Assembly: GCA_963719525.1 (NCBI GenBank)
Contig: CAVRCG010000004.1
Coordinates: 62,001-126,000, forward strand
DNA from: Bernardetia sp963719525
Lineage (GTDB): Bacteria; Bacteroidota; Bacteroidia; Cytophagales; Bernardetiaceae
Direction of reading: 5' to 3'
DNA: 64,000 bases
Part shown: in pieces, positions 8,714-18,600 of the stretch
How the letters are laid out: the number at the start of each line of letters is the position of its first letter
How positions within the stretch are numbered: the first letter of the stretch is position 1
Notes under the pieces: generated by a model
Database searches by the model: none
Told to the model about the DNA's origin: nothing
What the model saw: the letters and a program-made list of their open reading frames with translations, nothing else
Program-made: the position numbers and the translations under genes

Positions 8714-10552
8714 CTACCCTCGTTCTGCTTGCAAAAACTGCATTTCATAAAGCGTATTATAATATCCACCTAATTTTATAAGTTCTTCGTGCGAACCACT
8801 TTCCTTTATCTCCCCTTTATCCAAAACCATAATTTTATCAGCCTTTTGAATAGTAGCTAACCTGTGAGCAATTACAATAGCCGTTCTTCCTTCCATCATT
8901 TTATCGATAGCGTTCTGGATTAACTCTTCCGTTTCAGAATCTACCGAAGAAGTAGCCTCATCAAGAATCAAAATTTGAGGGTTATAAACCATTGCACGAA
9001 CAAACGAAATAAGCTGCCTTTGTCCGACTGAAAGCGTTGCACCTCGTTCTTGCACGTCGTAATAAAAACCGTTTGGAAGCCTTTCAATAAATTCTTTTGC
9101 GCCCACTAATTCGGCAGCTTCTTTTACTCGTTCTAAAGAAATATCTGGATTTCGGAGCGTAATATTATCTATAATAGTCCCAGAGAATAAAAATACATCT
9201 TGCAAAACTACTCCGATATGCTGTCTTAGAGAATTTAGATTGTAAGTTTCCAAACTTCTATCGTCAATAAAAATTTCTCCCTTTTGGATTTCATAAAACT
9301 TATTTAATAGATTGATAATAGACGATTTTCCTGCACCTGTTGCGCCTACCATTGCAACTGTTTGTCCTTGTTTTACCTCAAAAGAAATATCTTTCAAAAC
9401 CCATTCTGGTTTTACTTCTACTTCATCTTCTACATTAAGTTCTCCATTTTCGTTATACTTTCCTTTTTTGTCCATATTATAAGCAAACCAAACTTCTTCG
9501 AAACGAATATCTCCTTTTAAGTTTTTGGCAAAATAAGTTCCTTCATGTTGAATGGTACTATCGTCATCTAAAAGTTTTAAAATCCTGTCCGAACTCACAA
9601 TTCCTAGTTGAAGTGTATTAAAACGATCAGCAATCATACGAATAGGACGGAAAAACATTGCCAAAAACAAAATAAAAGCAATCAAAGTTCCGAGTTCAAT
9701 ACGTTCTCCCAAAACACTAGAAGCACCATACCAAACCACCAAACCTGTTCCTGCTGCACCTACAATTTCGGCTAAAGGAAAATAAAGCGAGTAATACAAA
9801 ACTGTTTTTACATTTGCTTTTCGGTGTTGCTTATTAATGGCTTCAAATTTTTTGTGTTCTCGTTTTTCACTATTAAAAATCTGAACGATTGCCATTCCTG
9901 TAACGTGTTCTTGTACAAACGAATTGAGATTTGAAACGGCTGTACGCACATCATTAAACGAATCCTTTACTTTTTCTTTAAAAATATACGTTCCAATTAA
10001 CAAAAAAGGCAAAACAGTAAGAGTAACCAAAGTGAGTTTCCAATCCAAATAAAGCATCGCAGCCAAGATAAAAATGAGCTGCAAAATATCGCCTAAAATG
10101 TTAGCAATTCCTTGAGTAAAAATATTTGAAAGCGTTTCAATATCCGAAATATTACGAGTTACGAGCCTTCCAATAGGTGTTTTGTCATAAAAAGAAAGTT
10201 TCATTCCCATTAAATGATTATAAACCTGCATACGAATATCACGCACTACATTCTGCCCCAACCAGCCCGAAAGATAACTATGCACAAACTCAACACCGAC
10301 TTGAACAATAGCTGAAGCGATAAGCAAAATAAGCATCAAATTTAAGCCTTCCCAGTTGTTTTGAAGGATATAATCATCAACAGTAAGTTTGATAAGATAA
10401 GGACGAATAGGCGCAATAATTCCCAACAAAACAGTCAGAAAAATAATAAAATAAAAGCGTCCTTGATAGGGTTTTACAAAAATAAAGATACGTTTGAGTA
10501 TCTTCCAGTCAAATATTTCTCCTTTGGGAGTTGATTTTTCTAAATTAGCCAT
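8714..10552 (-). CDS. ABC exporter, fused permease and ATPase (MsbA/YheI-like)
   Basis: 612 residues: a six-helix type I exporter domain (about 20-335) and a C-terminal nucleotide-binding domain with Walker A VGATGAGKSS, Q-loop VLQDVFLFSG, signature LSVGQRQ, Walker B ILILDEATSSVD and H-loop IAHRLAT. Such transporters move lipids, peptides or drugs outward; the substrate cannot be read from sequence. Oddly, about 25 mostly charged residues (near 360-385, NENGELNVEDEVEVKPEW) separate the A-loop tyrosine (VWFAY) from the VLKDISFEV strand. It stands alone, so it may act as a homodimer. Confidence 0.92.
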   Translation of the reverse strand: MANLEKSTPKGEIFDWKILKRIFIFVKPYQGRFYFIIFLTVLLGIIAPIRPYLIKLTVDDYILQNNWEGLNLMLILLIASAIVQVGVEFVHSYLSGWLGQNVVRDIRMQVYNHLMGMKLSFYDKTPIGRLVTRNISDIETLSNIFTQGIANILGDILQLIFILAAMLYLDWKLTLVTLTVLPFLLIGTYIFKEKVKDSFNDVRTAVSNLNSFVQEHVTGMAIVQIFNSEKREHKKFEAINKQHRKANVKTVLYYSLYFPLAEIVGAAGTGLVVWYGASSVLGERIELGTLIAFILFLAMFFRPIRMIADRFNTLQLGIVSSDRILKLLDDDSTIQHEGTYFAKNLKGDIRFEEVWFAYNMDKKGKYNENGELNVEDEVEVKPEWVLKDISFEVKQGQTVAMVGATGAGKSSIINLLNKFYEIQKGEIFIDDRSLETYNLNSLRQHIGVVLQDVFLFSGTIIDNITLRNPDISLERVKEAAELVGAKEFIERLPNGFYYDVQERGATLSVGQRQLISFVRAMVYNPQILILDEATSSVDSETEELIQNAIDKMMEGRTAIVIAHRLATIQKADKIMVLDKGEIKESGSHEELIKLGGYYNTLYEMQFLQAERG

Positions 10553-10726
10553 GTATTAATTAAGAAATACGGAAAGTAGTAGAACGAAGCAGTAAAAATG
10601 AAAATGAAAATGCTTTGCAAGTTATCAATAATCATAATAACTATTGAACTAACTCAACTTTGCTACAACGAACCAAAATAAGAATAGGTTTTTTTAACAG
10701 TTAAAGCGAACTTAAAAACAGAAAAA

Positions 10727-10753
10727 CCACAAACTATTCAAAATAATTTGTGG
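10727..10753 (-). terminator. intrinsic terminator after the 136-residue protein gene
   Basis: Stem ACCACAAA(T/C)TATT pairing across CAAA, followed on the minus strand by TTTTTC. It lies 23 bp past the stop of the gene at 10776. Confidence 0.75.
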
Positions 10754-10775
10754 TCTAAAATATAATTTGTCGTCT

Positions 10776-11186
10776 CTATTTTACTTCAAAAACAGTAGAA
10801 ACTGATTTTCCTGTATTGCTTAACGTTGCTTCTACTTTATAGAAACCTTTCTCCAATTGACTTTCTATATTTAATTTGGAATCAATATTTACTTTGTCTT
10901 TCTCTGCATATTCATCTAACAGAATGGTTTGAGTATAGATTTTATTGTAATTATCACTTTCTTGAAATAATTTGTAAGACCAAGAAAAGTTTATTTTTTC
11001 TCCTTCTACTGCATCAAAAATATCAAGCTTGGTAAAAATAGTTTTTTGAGAAGTGTCTGTATCATTTTCATAAATCACAATATTATCAATATGTGTTGGC
11101 ATAGTAAGCACAATAAAAGAAGAAGTTCCCAATATCAATAGGCTTAGAAACGTAAAAAAATAGTTTCTTTCAGTAGAGGATTTCAT
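10776..11186 (-). CDS. small exported or membrane-anchored protein, unknown
   Basis: 136 residues with one hydrophobic N-terminal segment (about 9-29) after a short positive stretch, so a signal anchor or uncleaved signal peptide. The rest is predicted beta-rich and resembles a small immunoglobulin-like or carboxypeptidase-regulatory fold (GFYKVEATLSNTGKSVSTVFEV at the end), but no family is recognised. It has its own terminator and stands alone between the ABC exporter and the YceI genes. Confidence 0.6.
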   Translation of the reverse strand: MKSSTERNYFFTFLSLLILGTSSFIVLTMPTHIDNIVIYENDTDTSQKTIFTKLDIFDAVEGEKINFSWSYKLFQESDNYNKIYTQTILLDEYAEKDKVNIDSKLNIESQLEKGFYKVEATLSNTGKSVSTVFEVK

Positions 11187-11341
11187 AGATTAAAAATTTA
11201 GGTTAAAAAATAGAATACATTATTGCGTGCATCTATTTATGGATACGCTATTCTAAATTTTAGGTTGCAAAAAAATCTTTTCTTATTATTTTAATTGAGC
11301 AAGATTTGTAAGACCAAACTATTTATGTATCATAGAATCAA

Positions 11342-11384
11342 CAAAAAACGATATTCCTCACTTAAAAGAAATATCGTTTTTTAT
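11342..11384 (-). terminator. intrinsic terminator after the first YceI gene
   Basis: Stem AAAAAACGATATT / AATATCGTTTTTT with a loop of about 13 bases, 20 bp beyond the YceI stop at 11406. U-rich on both strands. Confidence 0.8.
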
Positions 11385-11405
11385 CGCTTCTTATCTATAG
11401 GAAAA

Positions 11406-11948
11406 TTAAACTGCTGTTTCTACTAATTTTGCTACTTGTACGTTGATAAGTAATTTTACTTCATCACTTACCACTACGCCACCTGCTTCAGTTACTCCGT
11501 TCCACGTCAAGCCAAACTCCTTACGACTAATTTTTCCTTTTAGCTCAAAACCTGCTTTTGTATTTCCGTACATATCATCTGCCGTTCCACCATATTCTAC
11601 CTCTAAAGTAACTGGTTTTGTCGTGCCTTTGATAGTTAGATTTCCTTTCAAATGATACTGTTCATCTGACTTTTTCTCAAAAGAAGTAGATTCAAAAGTA
11701 AGCTTTGGAAACTGCTCTGCACTAAAAAAATCGTCTGACTTTAAGTGTCCATCACGCTGCTGGTTTCCTGTATTGATGCTATTTATATCTGCTTGAAAAG
11801 AAATTTTTGCATCAGTAAGGTCTTCTTTTTTTGTTTCTAATTTTCCAGAAAATTCTTTGAAAGAACCTGTTACGGTAGAAATAACGAGGTGTTTTACTTT
11901 AAACTGAATTTCAGAGTGCATTGGGTCAATGTTCCAGATAGTTGTCAT
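11406..11948 (-). CDS. YceI-family lipid-binding protein, copy 1
   Basis: Start chosen at ATG 11948 (MTTIWNIDPMHSEIQFKVKH) because it aligns exactly with the start of the paralogue at 12789; an ATG 51 bp upstream would add an unconserved tail. About 180 residues of one YceI beta-barrel lipocalin-like domain: HSEIQFKVKHL at the N-terminus, GHLKSDDFF in the middle, LTIKGTTKPVTLEV and FGLTWN toward the end. YceI proteins bind isoprenoid or similar amphiphiles. No signal peptide, so this form is probably cytoplasmic. The two copies lie in tandem, each with its own terminator. Confidence 0.9.
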   Translation of the reverse strand: MTTIWNIDPMHSEIQFKVKHLVISTVTGSFKEFSGKLETKKEDLTDAKISFQADINSINTGNQQRDGHLKSDDFFSAEQFPKLTFESTSFEKKSDEQYHLKGNLTIKGTTKPVTLEVEYGGTADDMYGNTKAGFELKGKISRKEFGLTWNGVTEAGGVVVSDEVKLLINVQVAKLVETAV

Positions 11949-12184
11949 AATGAAAATGTTTATGTGAAGATGAATAGATTGTATAAAAGTTGAAGACAAA
12001 CCGAAAAATTTGATCTGTCTGTGTTGCGCTTGTTAGCTTATACGCAAAGATAGAAAAATAGTTGTATGTACAATCATTTTTATCAAAATTATTTCACAAA
12101 AATAGCTTATTATATCATTATTTGTGTTTAATCACTCTTTTAATTAGTTGTATAGACAATTAAATTTATTGCTAGAACGTACAA

Positions 12185-12215
12185 AAACCTTTATTTTGAT
12201 AACAAAATAAAGGTT
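12185..12215 (-). terminator. intrinsic terminator after the second YceI gene
   Basis: Perfect 13-bp stem AACCTTTATTTTG / CAAAATAAAGGTT with loop ATAA/TTAT and a T-run on the minus strand, 35 bp past the stop of the gene at 12250. Confidence 0.85.
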
Positions 12216-12249
12216 CTATAAAACTGTATTGTATTTCCTAGTTTATTTT

Positions 12250-12789
12250 TTATTCCTGTTTTGCCAGTTGTAATTCAGCTACAAGTCTTATTTCATCAGA
12301 TACGATTGATGTTCCTTCTTCTGTACTAGCCGACCAAACTAAGCCAAAATCACGACGATTTATTTTTCCTCTAAGCTCAAAACCTGCTTTTGTTTGTCCA
12401 TACATATCTGTAGCAGTTCCACCATAGTTTACCTTCAAAGTAACTGGTTTAGTTATCCCTTTTACAGTCAAATCTCCTATCATATCGTAAGATTCATCTG
12501 AACCATTTTTCTTAAAAGAAGTAGATTTAAAAGAAACAGTAGGATATTTTTCAGCTTCAAAAAAGTCAGCCGAGCGCAAATGTTCATCACGCTGCTCTGC
12601 ACCTGTATCAATACTATCTACTTTAGCTTCAAAAGAAATTGTGGAGTTTTCGAAGTTAGTTTTTTCATTAGATGCTTTTTCCATTTTCCCAGAAAACTCT
12701 AAAAACGAGCCTGTTACAGTAGAAATTACCATGTGTTTGGCTTTAAATTGAATTTCGGAGTGCATTGGGTCTAGTGTCCAAGTTGTCAT
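12250..12789 (-). CDS. YceI-family lipid-binding protein, copy 2
   Basis: 179 residues, paralogous to the neighbouring YceI gene over its full length (MTTWTLDPMHSEIQFKAKH, EHLRSADFFEAEKYP, LTVKGITKPVTLKVNYGG, KINRRDFGLVWSAST). Single YceI domain with no signal peptide. A tandem duplication explains the pair. The 250 bp between the two genes carries a separate terminator, so they are probably transcribed independently. Confidence 0.92.
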   Translation of the reverse strand: MTTWTLDPMHSEIQFKAKHMVISTVTGSFLEFSGKMEKASNEKTNFENSTISFEAKVDSIDTGAEQRDEHLRSADFFEAEKYPTVSFKSTSFKKNGSDESYDMIGDLTVKGITKPVTLKVNYGGTATDMYGQTKAGFELRGKINRRDFGLVWSASTEEGTSIVSDEIRLVAELQLAKQE

Positions 12790-12915
12790 AATAAATAGAG
12801 GTTAGTTTTTAAAAGTGATTTATTCGGATTTGATAACAAATTAGTTTTGAAGAAGTTCTGTTTCCAAATCCCATTCAATATAATAAATTTTTAACTCCAT
12901 TTTTTAAACTTATCT

Positions 12916-13431
12916 ATGAAGAACACAAAATCTTTTGTAATAAAAGCCCTAATTCTGGTTACAGTTTGTGAAATTGTTGGAATTACGGCTGGTATTGCCA
13001 CATCAGAAGGCGTATCAAGTTGGTTTCAAACTATAGAAAAACCATTTTTTAATCCTCCTAGTTGGCTTTTTGCTCCTGTTTGGATAGTCCTGTATTTTTT
13101 GATGGGAATTGCAGCAGCTTTAGTTTGGCACAAAGGAACAACCAATGGAAAAGAACAACTAATGGAAATGGATAGTAACAGAGTTCGGATTGCACTTGGT
13201 TTGTTTGCTGTTCAGCTTGTCTTAAATTTTTGTTGGTCGTTTTTATTTTTCAAATACCACTTGCTTTTCGTTGCTTTTTTAGAAATAATTACGATGCTCA
13301 TTTTTATTATTCTCACAACAATTCATTTTTACAGAATACATAAAACAGCAGGACTTCTAATGATTCCTTATATTTTGTGGGTAAGTTTTGCTAGTATTTT
13401 GAATTTTTCGCTTTGGTTTTTGAATAAATAA
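12916..13431 (+). CDS. tspO: TspO/MBR-family tryptophan-rich sensory protein
   Basis: 171-residue five-helix membrane protein. Family marks are WFQTIEKPFFNPPSWLFAPVW at about residues 36-56, YFLMGIAAALVW, and LFAVQLVLNFCWSFLFF. TspO proteins bind tetrapyrroles and cholesterol-like ligands and are tied to redox and stress responses. Start ATG follows an A+T-rich leader with no Shine-Dalgarno, as is usual here. It is convergent with the interrupted glycosyltransferase gene downstream. Confidence 0.93.
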   Translation: MKNTKSFVIKALILVTVCEIVGITAGIATSEGVSSWFQTIEKPFFNPPSWLFAPVWIVLYFLMGIAAALVWHKGTTNGKEQLMEMDSNRVRIALGLFAVQLVLNFCWSFLFFKYHLLFVAFLEIITMLIFIILTTIHFYRIHKTAGLLMIPYILWVSFASILNFSLWFLNK

Positions 13432-13447
13432 ATCACTATTTCGCTTC

Positions 13448-15242
13448 TCATTCTAAAGAGTAAGTTACAGAATGAATTAAATAAGCTATTACGAAATCAT
13501 CTTGATAGAAAACTGAATATTTTGATTTATCTATTTGAGAAGGAAAACTAGTTTCTTTTGGTAGAATAATGATTTGATAGTCTATTGGTTTGTTGGTCAA
13601 TTGATTTAGCAAAACATCAATTTTTATTTCTGATGGCTGGCTTTCATTTTTAAAATAATATCTCAAAAAGAGATTGTACGTATCTTCCAAAACCAGAATA
13701 GAAAACGGTTTTTGGTTGTAAATTTTTTTGTGTATTCTTTTAGCTAGAGGTTTTGCAAAATGATAAATATTTGTTCTGACGTTCCAATGATAGTATTCTC
13801 CATACATTCTAAAAGTCGAATACAAAACACCTAAAATTATACTTATTCCAATAACTATTTTTTTCAATAAAAAAGAATTTACAAATTTTAAATTGCAGAA
13901 AAAGCGTTCTTTACAGAAAGTGAATAAAATCTTTATACAAAAACAAAACATCAAAAGTTCAGCAATTTGTCTGTATAAAAATACTCTTTCGAAAAGGCAA
14001 AACTTTTTGCACAAAAACAATCAAATAAGGAGAATAAGCAATACACCAAAAGTATATAACTATTTTTCTAAATTCTTTTTTAATAAAAAATAAAAGTAGA
14101 GAAAAAGAGAAAGCCAAAATTCCAATACTTCCGTGAACATCAAATAAATAAATAGGGAAATTTTGCAACCAATTTTCTAAGCTCAAAGGCGCAACCCAAG
14201 AATTAGAAATAATAGCTGAAAGTCCATTAAAAATCAGAATAGGAGAGTAAAGAAAAAGAATGATTATTCCACAAATAAAGGAAGTAATTATACTTTCTCT
14301 TCGAATTTTGTTCGTTCCAATAATCCACAATCCTAACAAAGAACCAAACCAAATATAAACAAAAACAGGAATGGTATAACAACCCAAAATCACACAGAAA
14401 GACCACAATAACCAGTATTTTTTGTTGCTAAATTCTAAATTAGTGAAGGAGGTAATCTTAAAAACAGCAAAACAAGACCACAAAAAAAACAAAAGTATCC
14501 ACGCATAACCTCGTCCGTGAGTAGCGTAAAAGAAAAAACCCCAATCAAAAGCAACCAAAACGAAAGCAGACCAAGCGAGTAATTTTTGATTCGTTTCTTG
14601 ATTCGCTTTTTTACTTTGAGGATAAAAAAAAAGCCAAATTGTCCATAAAGAAAAAATGGCTGAACCTGTAGCAGGAAGTTTCAAACAAATGAAATCAGAA
14701 AAAAAAGAAGGAATAATTTTGTCAAGAATAGCTGAAAAAACAAGGAAAGCAACATGATTATTTGGTCCAGGATAGTAGGTAGCACAAACCAAAACTCCTC
14801 TATCGACAAGAAAAGTATAAGAGAAAATCTCATCGTTTTGCCAGTCATAAATCCACCAAAAAGCAACATAAATTGCTAAAGGAACAAATAAACCCACTTT
14901 TTCAAGAATAGAAAGTTGTTTCCAAATCGTTTTTACTTTTGTAGCAACAGAAGTAAAGATAAATTTTAATTCTTCAAAAATCTTTCTCTTGTAAAAGACA
15001 AAATAAACTTTTATAATTTTCCCTTTCCATAAAAAAAGAATAAAGAGGAATAAATAAATTCCTACAAAAACCAATTTTAGAATAAAAAAACGAGTTTCTG
15101 TCAATAGATTTTGGCGAAAAAATTCAATTCTATCTACTTTATCATAAAACTCTAAAAGCTCATACGTAAAATTTTGATAATTTAATTTTAATAAAAAAAA
15201 CAGCAGTACAGATAATACAAAAAGGAAAAGGTATTTTTTCAT
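13448..15242 (-). pseudogene. GT-C family glycosyltransferase (PMT/ArnT-like), frameshifted
   Basis: Large polytopic protein with the GT-C signature region: NDEIFSYTFLVDRG (acidic pair after the first loop) and YPGPNNHVAF, then LPATGSAIFSLWTIW. These enzymes transfer sugar from a polyprenyl-phosphate donor at the periplasmic face. The first frame (15242 to 13959) ends with an unlikely tail after VFVQKVLPF. The other frame picks up directly as FERVFLYRQIAELLMFCF and continues to 13448. Removing one base near 13997-14013 (a run of four A at 13995 or of five A near 14010 on the plus strand) joins them into about 597 residues. The 5' flank is a tandem repeat of this gene's own leader. Confidence 0.75.
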
Positions 15243-15296
15243 TTCAAAAAAAGTAATTTCAGATTCGTTAAATCTGTATTATCTGCGTTCTGCATT

Positions 15297-15341
15297 TCAA
15301 AAACTAAAGAATAATACAAAACGGAAAAAGTATTTTTTCAT
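15297..15341 (-). other. decoy mini-ORF in leader repeat, 14 codons (MKKYFFRFVLFFSF)
   Basis: ATG at 15341 to TGA at 15297. The peptide copies the N-terminus of the true protein (MKKYLFLFVLS) before stopping. It arises from the leader tandem repeat. It may be translated as an upstream peptide because the sequence context before ATG is the same as that of the real gene. Confidence 0.45.
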
Positions 15342-15395
15342 TTCAAGAAAAGTAATTTCAGATTCGTTAAATCTGTATTATCTGTATTCTACATT

Positions 15396-15440
15396 TCAAA
15401 AAGTAAAGAATAATACAAAACGGAAAAAGTATTTTTTCAT
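15396..15440 (-). other. decoy mini-ORF in leader repeat, 14 codons (MKKYFFRFVLFFTF)
   Basis: Second copy of the start region, ATG at 15440 to TGA at 15396, differing from the first by one residue (Thr for Ser at codon 13). The next repeat unit lacks the ATG because of a 22-bp deletion. Confidence 0.45.
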
Positions 15441-15625
15441 TTCAAAAAAAGTAATTTCAGATTCGTTAAATCTGTATTATCTGTATCTTACATTTCAAAA
15501 ACTAAAGAATAATACAAAACGGAAAAAATAATTTCAGATTCGCTAAATCTGTATTATCTGCGTTCTGTATTTCAAAAAGTAAAGCAATTTCATACCTGTT
15601 CAATTCGTATTATCTGTGTTCTGTA

Positions 15626-18600
15626 TTAAAGAAAAATATCCATTTCCAAATCAAAATCCTCTTCTCGGTGTTGCAAAATTAGGTCTAATGAAGAAGTTGT
15701 GTTTTCTTCTTCCTCTTCTTTTTCCTTTTCTTTTTTCTCCTTCTCCTCTTCTTCTTCCTGTTCTTTCTTGCGCTTGCTTTCTTCTTTACGTTCTTTTTCT
15801 CGCTTTTCTTGTTCCTTTTTAAGTTTCTCTGCTTCTTTATCTTTCCCAAAAAGTTCGCTAAATTTATCGTATTCTCTCACAAAAATAAGTGCTGCACCAG
15901 TTTGAATAATTTGTCCATCGATTACACCAGCATAACTATTTTCTCTAGAGATTTCAACTTTGTAACGCCCATCTTCTGTAAGCAAATAAGAAATGACAAT
16001 ATCACCTGTAATGCTACTCAAACCCTGTTGCTGTTGCTGCTGAGCTGCTTCGCCTTCCAAATCTACATTTGTACCTACTTGAAAAGTAAGACGATCGTCC
16101 ATAAACGATTTCTTTAGATTAATTCCTAATTCGGTACGATTTTGAGATTCTCCAGTTGAGTAATCTTCATACGAATTAAGGTCAAAAGAAAGTCCAATAC
16201 CAGAAAGGTTTTTGTCAGCTAATTTATTTAACTGGTCTGTCAAAAGTCCACTTACTGTATTTCTGGCAGTAGATTCTGCAAAACCCATTTCGCCTTGCGC
16301 TCTATCTAACGGATTTTCTGAAATAAAGCCACCCAAAATAAGAAGTGCAAAAACTTGTTTGTTGAGTTCAGATTCTTGTTTGTTCAAAAGTTGCAAACGA
16401 GTATTTATTGTTCCTCCCATTGCGCCACGTTCTTCATCTGCAATATCAATATCAAAATTAATTTCTGGATTCAAGATTTCGCCCTTCATTTTCAATAGTA
16501 CCTCAAAAGGTAATTTTTGCTTATATTTATTGAGTTCTGACTCCGAAGCACTACCCAATTGATTTGCCATAAGCTCATACGATGCAGCTTCTACTTCATG
16601 AACAGCCGTAATATCAGCTTTCATATCCATTATATCGCCATAAAAAGTAATCGAACTTCCCTTCTGAATTTTGAAATCTCGTTTGGCTACATTAAAGAAA
16701 TTAAGTTTATAAATTCCGTCTGTAATCTCATAACGACCTGTCAAAGACATTTCTCCACTCGGATTTAGGTTAAAATTAATATCTCCTCCTCCCTGAATTT
16801 CCAAACGGTTGGCAGGGTCAATCTCTACATTTACCTTTGCAGCAGGGTCGATCTTTACGACAGCACGAATGTCCATGTCCGTTCCATACTGTGTAGTATC
16901 CTTTTTTGGTTCAAGAGAAATAAGAGAATCAGTATAAAAATCTCTATCCACAAACTCTACAACACCTTCTTTTTCGATAGTCGCTACTTCGCTTTCTGGT
17001 AAAATATAAGTCAAATCTGTTCCTTCCAAAACATTTACATTTGCCGTAACAACTGGACTTGTAGCACTTCCTTTTACCTGCACATCTATTCCCGCAAGTG
17101 CTTTTCCATACATCATTTGTTCCTCTCGTTTGTTTTCGCTTTTCTTTGCATCTACAAACAAAAATTTATCACTTTTTATATCTAAGTTTAATTTTAAATC
17201 TGTAAAAGTAGGCATATCAACTCTACCATTAATATAAAGAGCATTGTCTTTCTTGTCTTGCAAAGTAAACCTATTGAAGGCAATTCCTTTCGTATCAAAA
17301 TTGATAGTTTCTTTTTCCAAATGTAAATACGTTCCAGAAGCCGTAACGAAGAAAGCAGCTTGATTAAAATCTACATCTCCCACAATATTCGGTTTTGTAG
17401 TCTTCCCTGTTACCTTCAAATCTCCTGTAATCGTTCCTTTCATATCTTGAAGACTTCCCATAGCCAGACCTTCTATTTTGTCAAGATTTATCTGCTGAAT
17501 TTTCAAATCCATATTCAAAGCATCGCCAGCATCTTTTGCAGCATTATAATAACCTGTTAGAGAAAGTTTGTTTTCTCCAGTTAGTTTTACATCTACATCA
17601 TAACGATCTTTTGCATTACTATTTTCGGCTTTAATAGCTAAATTTCCCAACGGACTATCAAAAACCATTAAATCTTTAATAGTCAAATCGGCTAGGAATT
17701 GCATCTCCGTTTGAAAATTTTGAAGATCTACCTTTCCATTTAATTGTCCTGCTGCAAGTTTTGTTGTATCATCTGGCGCAGCAATATCAGCAAGAGTAGC
17801 GAGTTCGAAATTGGTAAAACGAGCCACCAAATCTTTGTCATCATTGGTAGTTTCTGCGCTAAGGGTTTGATTTTGATTGCTCAATAGGAAATTTTTTATG
17901 CTCATCTTTTCTCCTAAGATAATCTGATTTCCTTTTCTGACACTCCAATCTTCATAATTCAGGATTTGAGTTGGCGCAAGCGAAACGATAAATTTTGTAG
18001 TGTCTGGGCGTTCCAAAAAAGTAGTGAGTTCGAAACGTTCTTTTCCTTTTTCATCTTTAATATTTACGACCAAATCAGCCTTATTATTGGCAGCCTTTCC
18101 AGAAATAAGTGGATGTTCGAACTGAAAAGTTCCGTTTGTAACTTCTGCAACTCCAATTCTATAATTCAGAGCTTGATTGTCCGAATCAACATTAATTGTC
18201 AAAGAATCCATCGCAATTCCTGAATACGTTACTGATGGAAAATTACCTATAATTTCTAATTTCTTCGAAGCACTTCTATATTGACCTTTCAGAGAAGCAG
18301 GGTCAAATTTTGTAAGACTAGGAACTAAAGCCGTCAGAAGTTCAGATTTATGAATACGAATATCAAAATCTATTTCTTGATTTCCTGTTTCTGCATTTTT
18401 ATCAATTGGGTCAATTTCTATATAAGTATTAATGTGATTTTTGAGTGTGGCTGCAAAAGTAGAAAAATCAACATTTGCCTCAATTTTGGCAGAGAGAATA
18501 TCAGAGCGCAAATCAATATTAGTTTCTCCTTTTTGAGAAATGGAAACGAAAGCAGCCGAATCAATCCTAAAATCTTTATCTTTTGTAGTAATAATTACTT

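Larger units (their letters stand above)
15241..15628 (-). repeat. 99-bp tandem repeat duplicating the leader and start of the glycosyltransferase gene
   Basis: The motif AGATTCGTTAAATCTG recurs at 15261, 15360 and 15459 (period 99) and at 15536 (period 77, one block missing), with a fifth diverged trace ending near 15628. Read on the minus strand, units carry GAAATG followed by AAAAAATAC, a copy of the real start at 15242. Each unit also contains the short inverted repeat CAGATT-CGTTA-AATCTG. The array fills the whole space between TamB and the glycosyltransferase gene. Confidence 0.9.

Noticed and set aside
15241..15628. CRISPR array
   Set aside because: Period 99 with no unique spacers: the whole unit repeats, so it is a tandem duplication.
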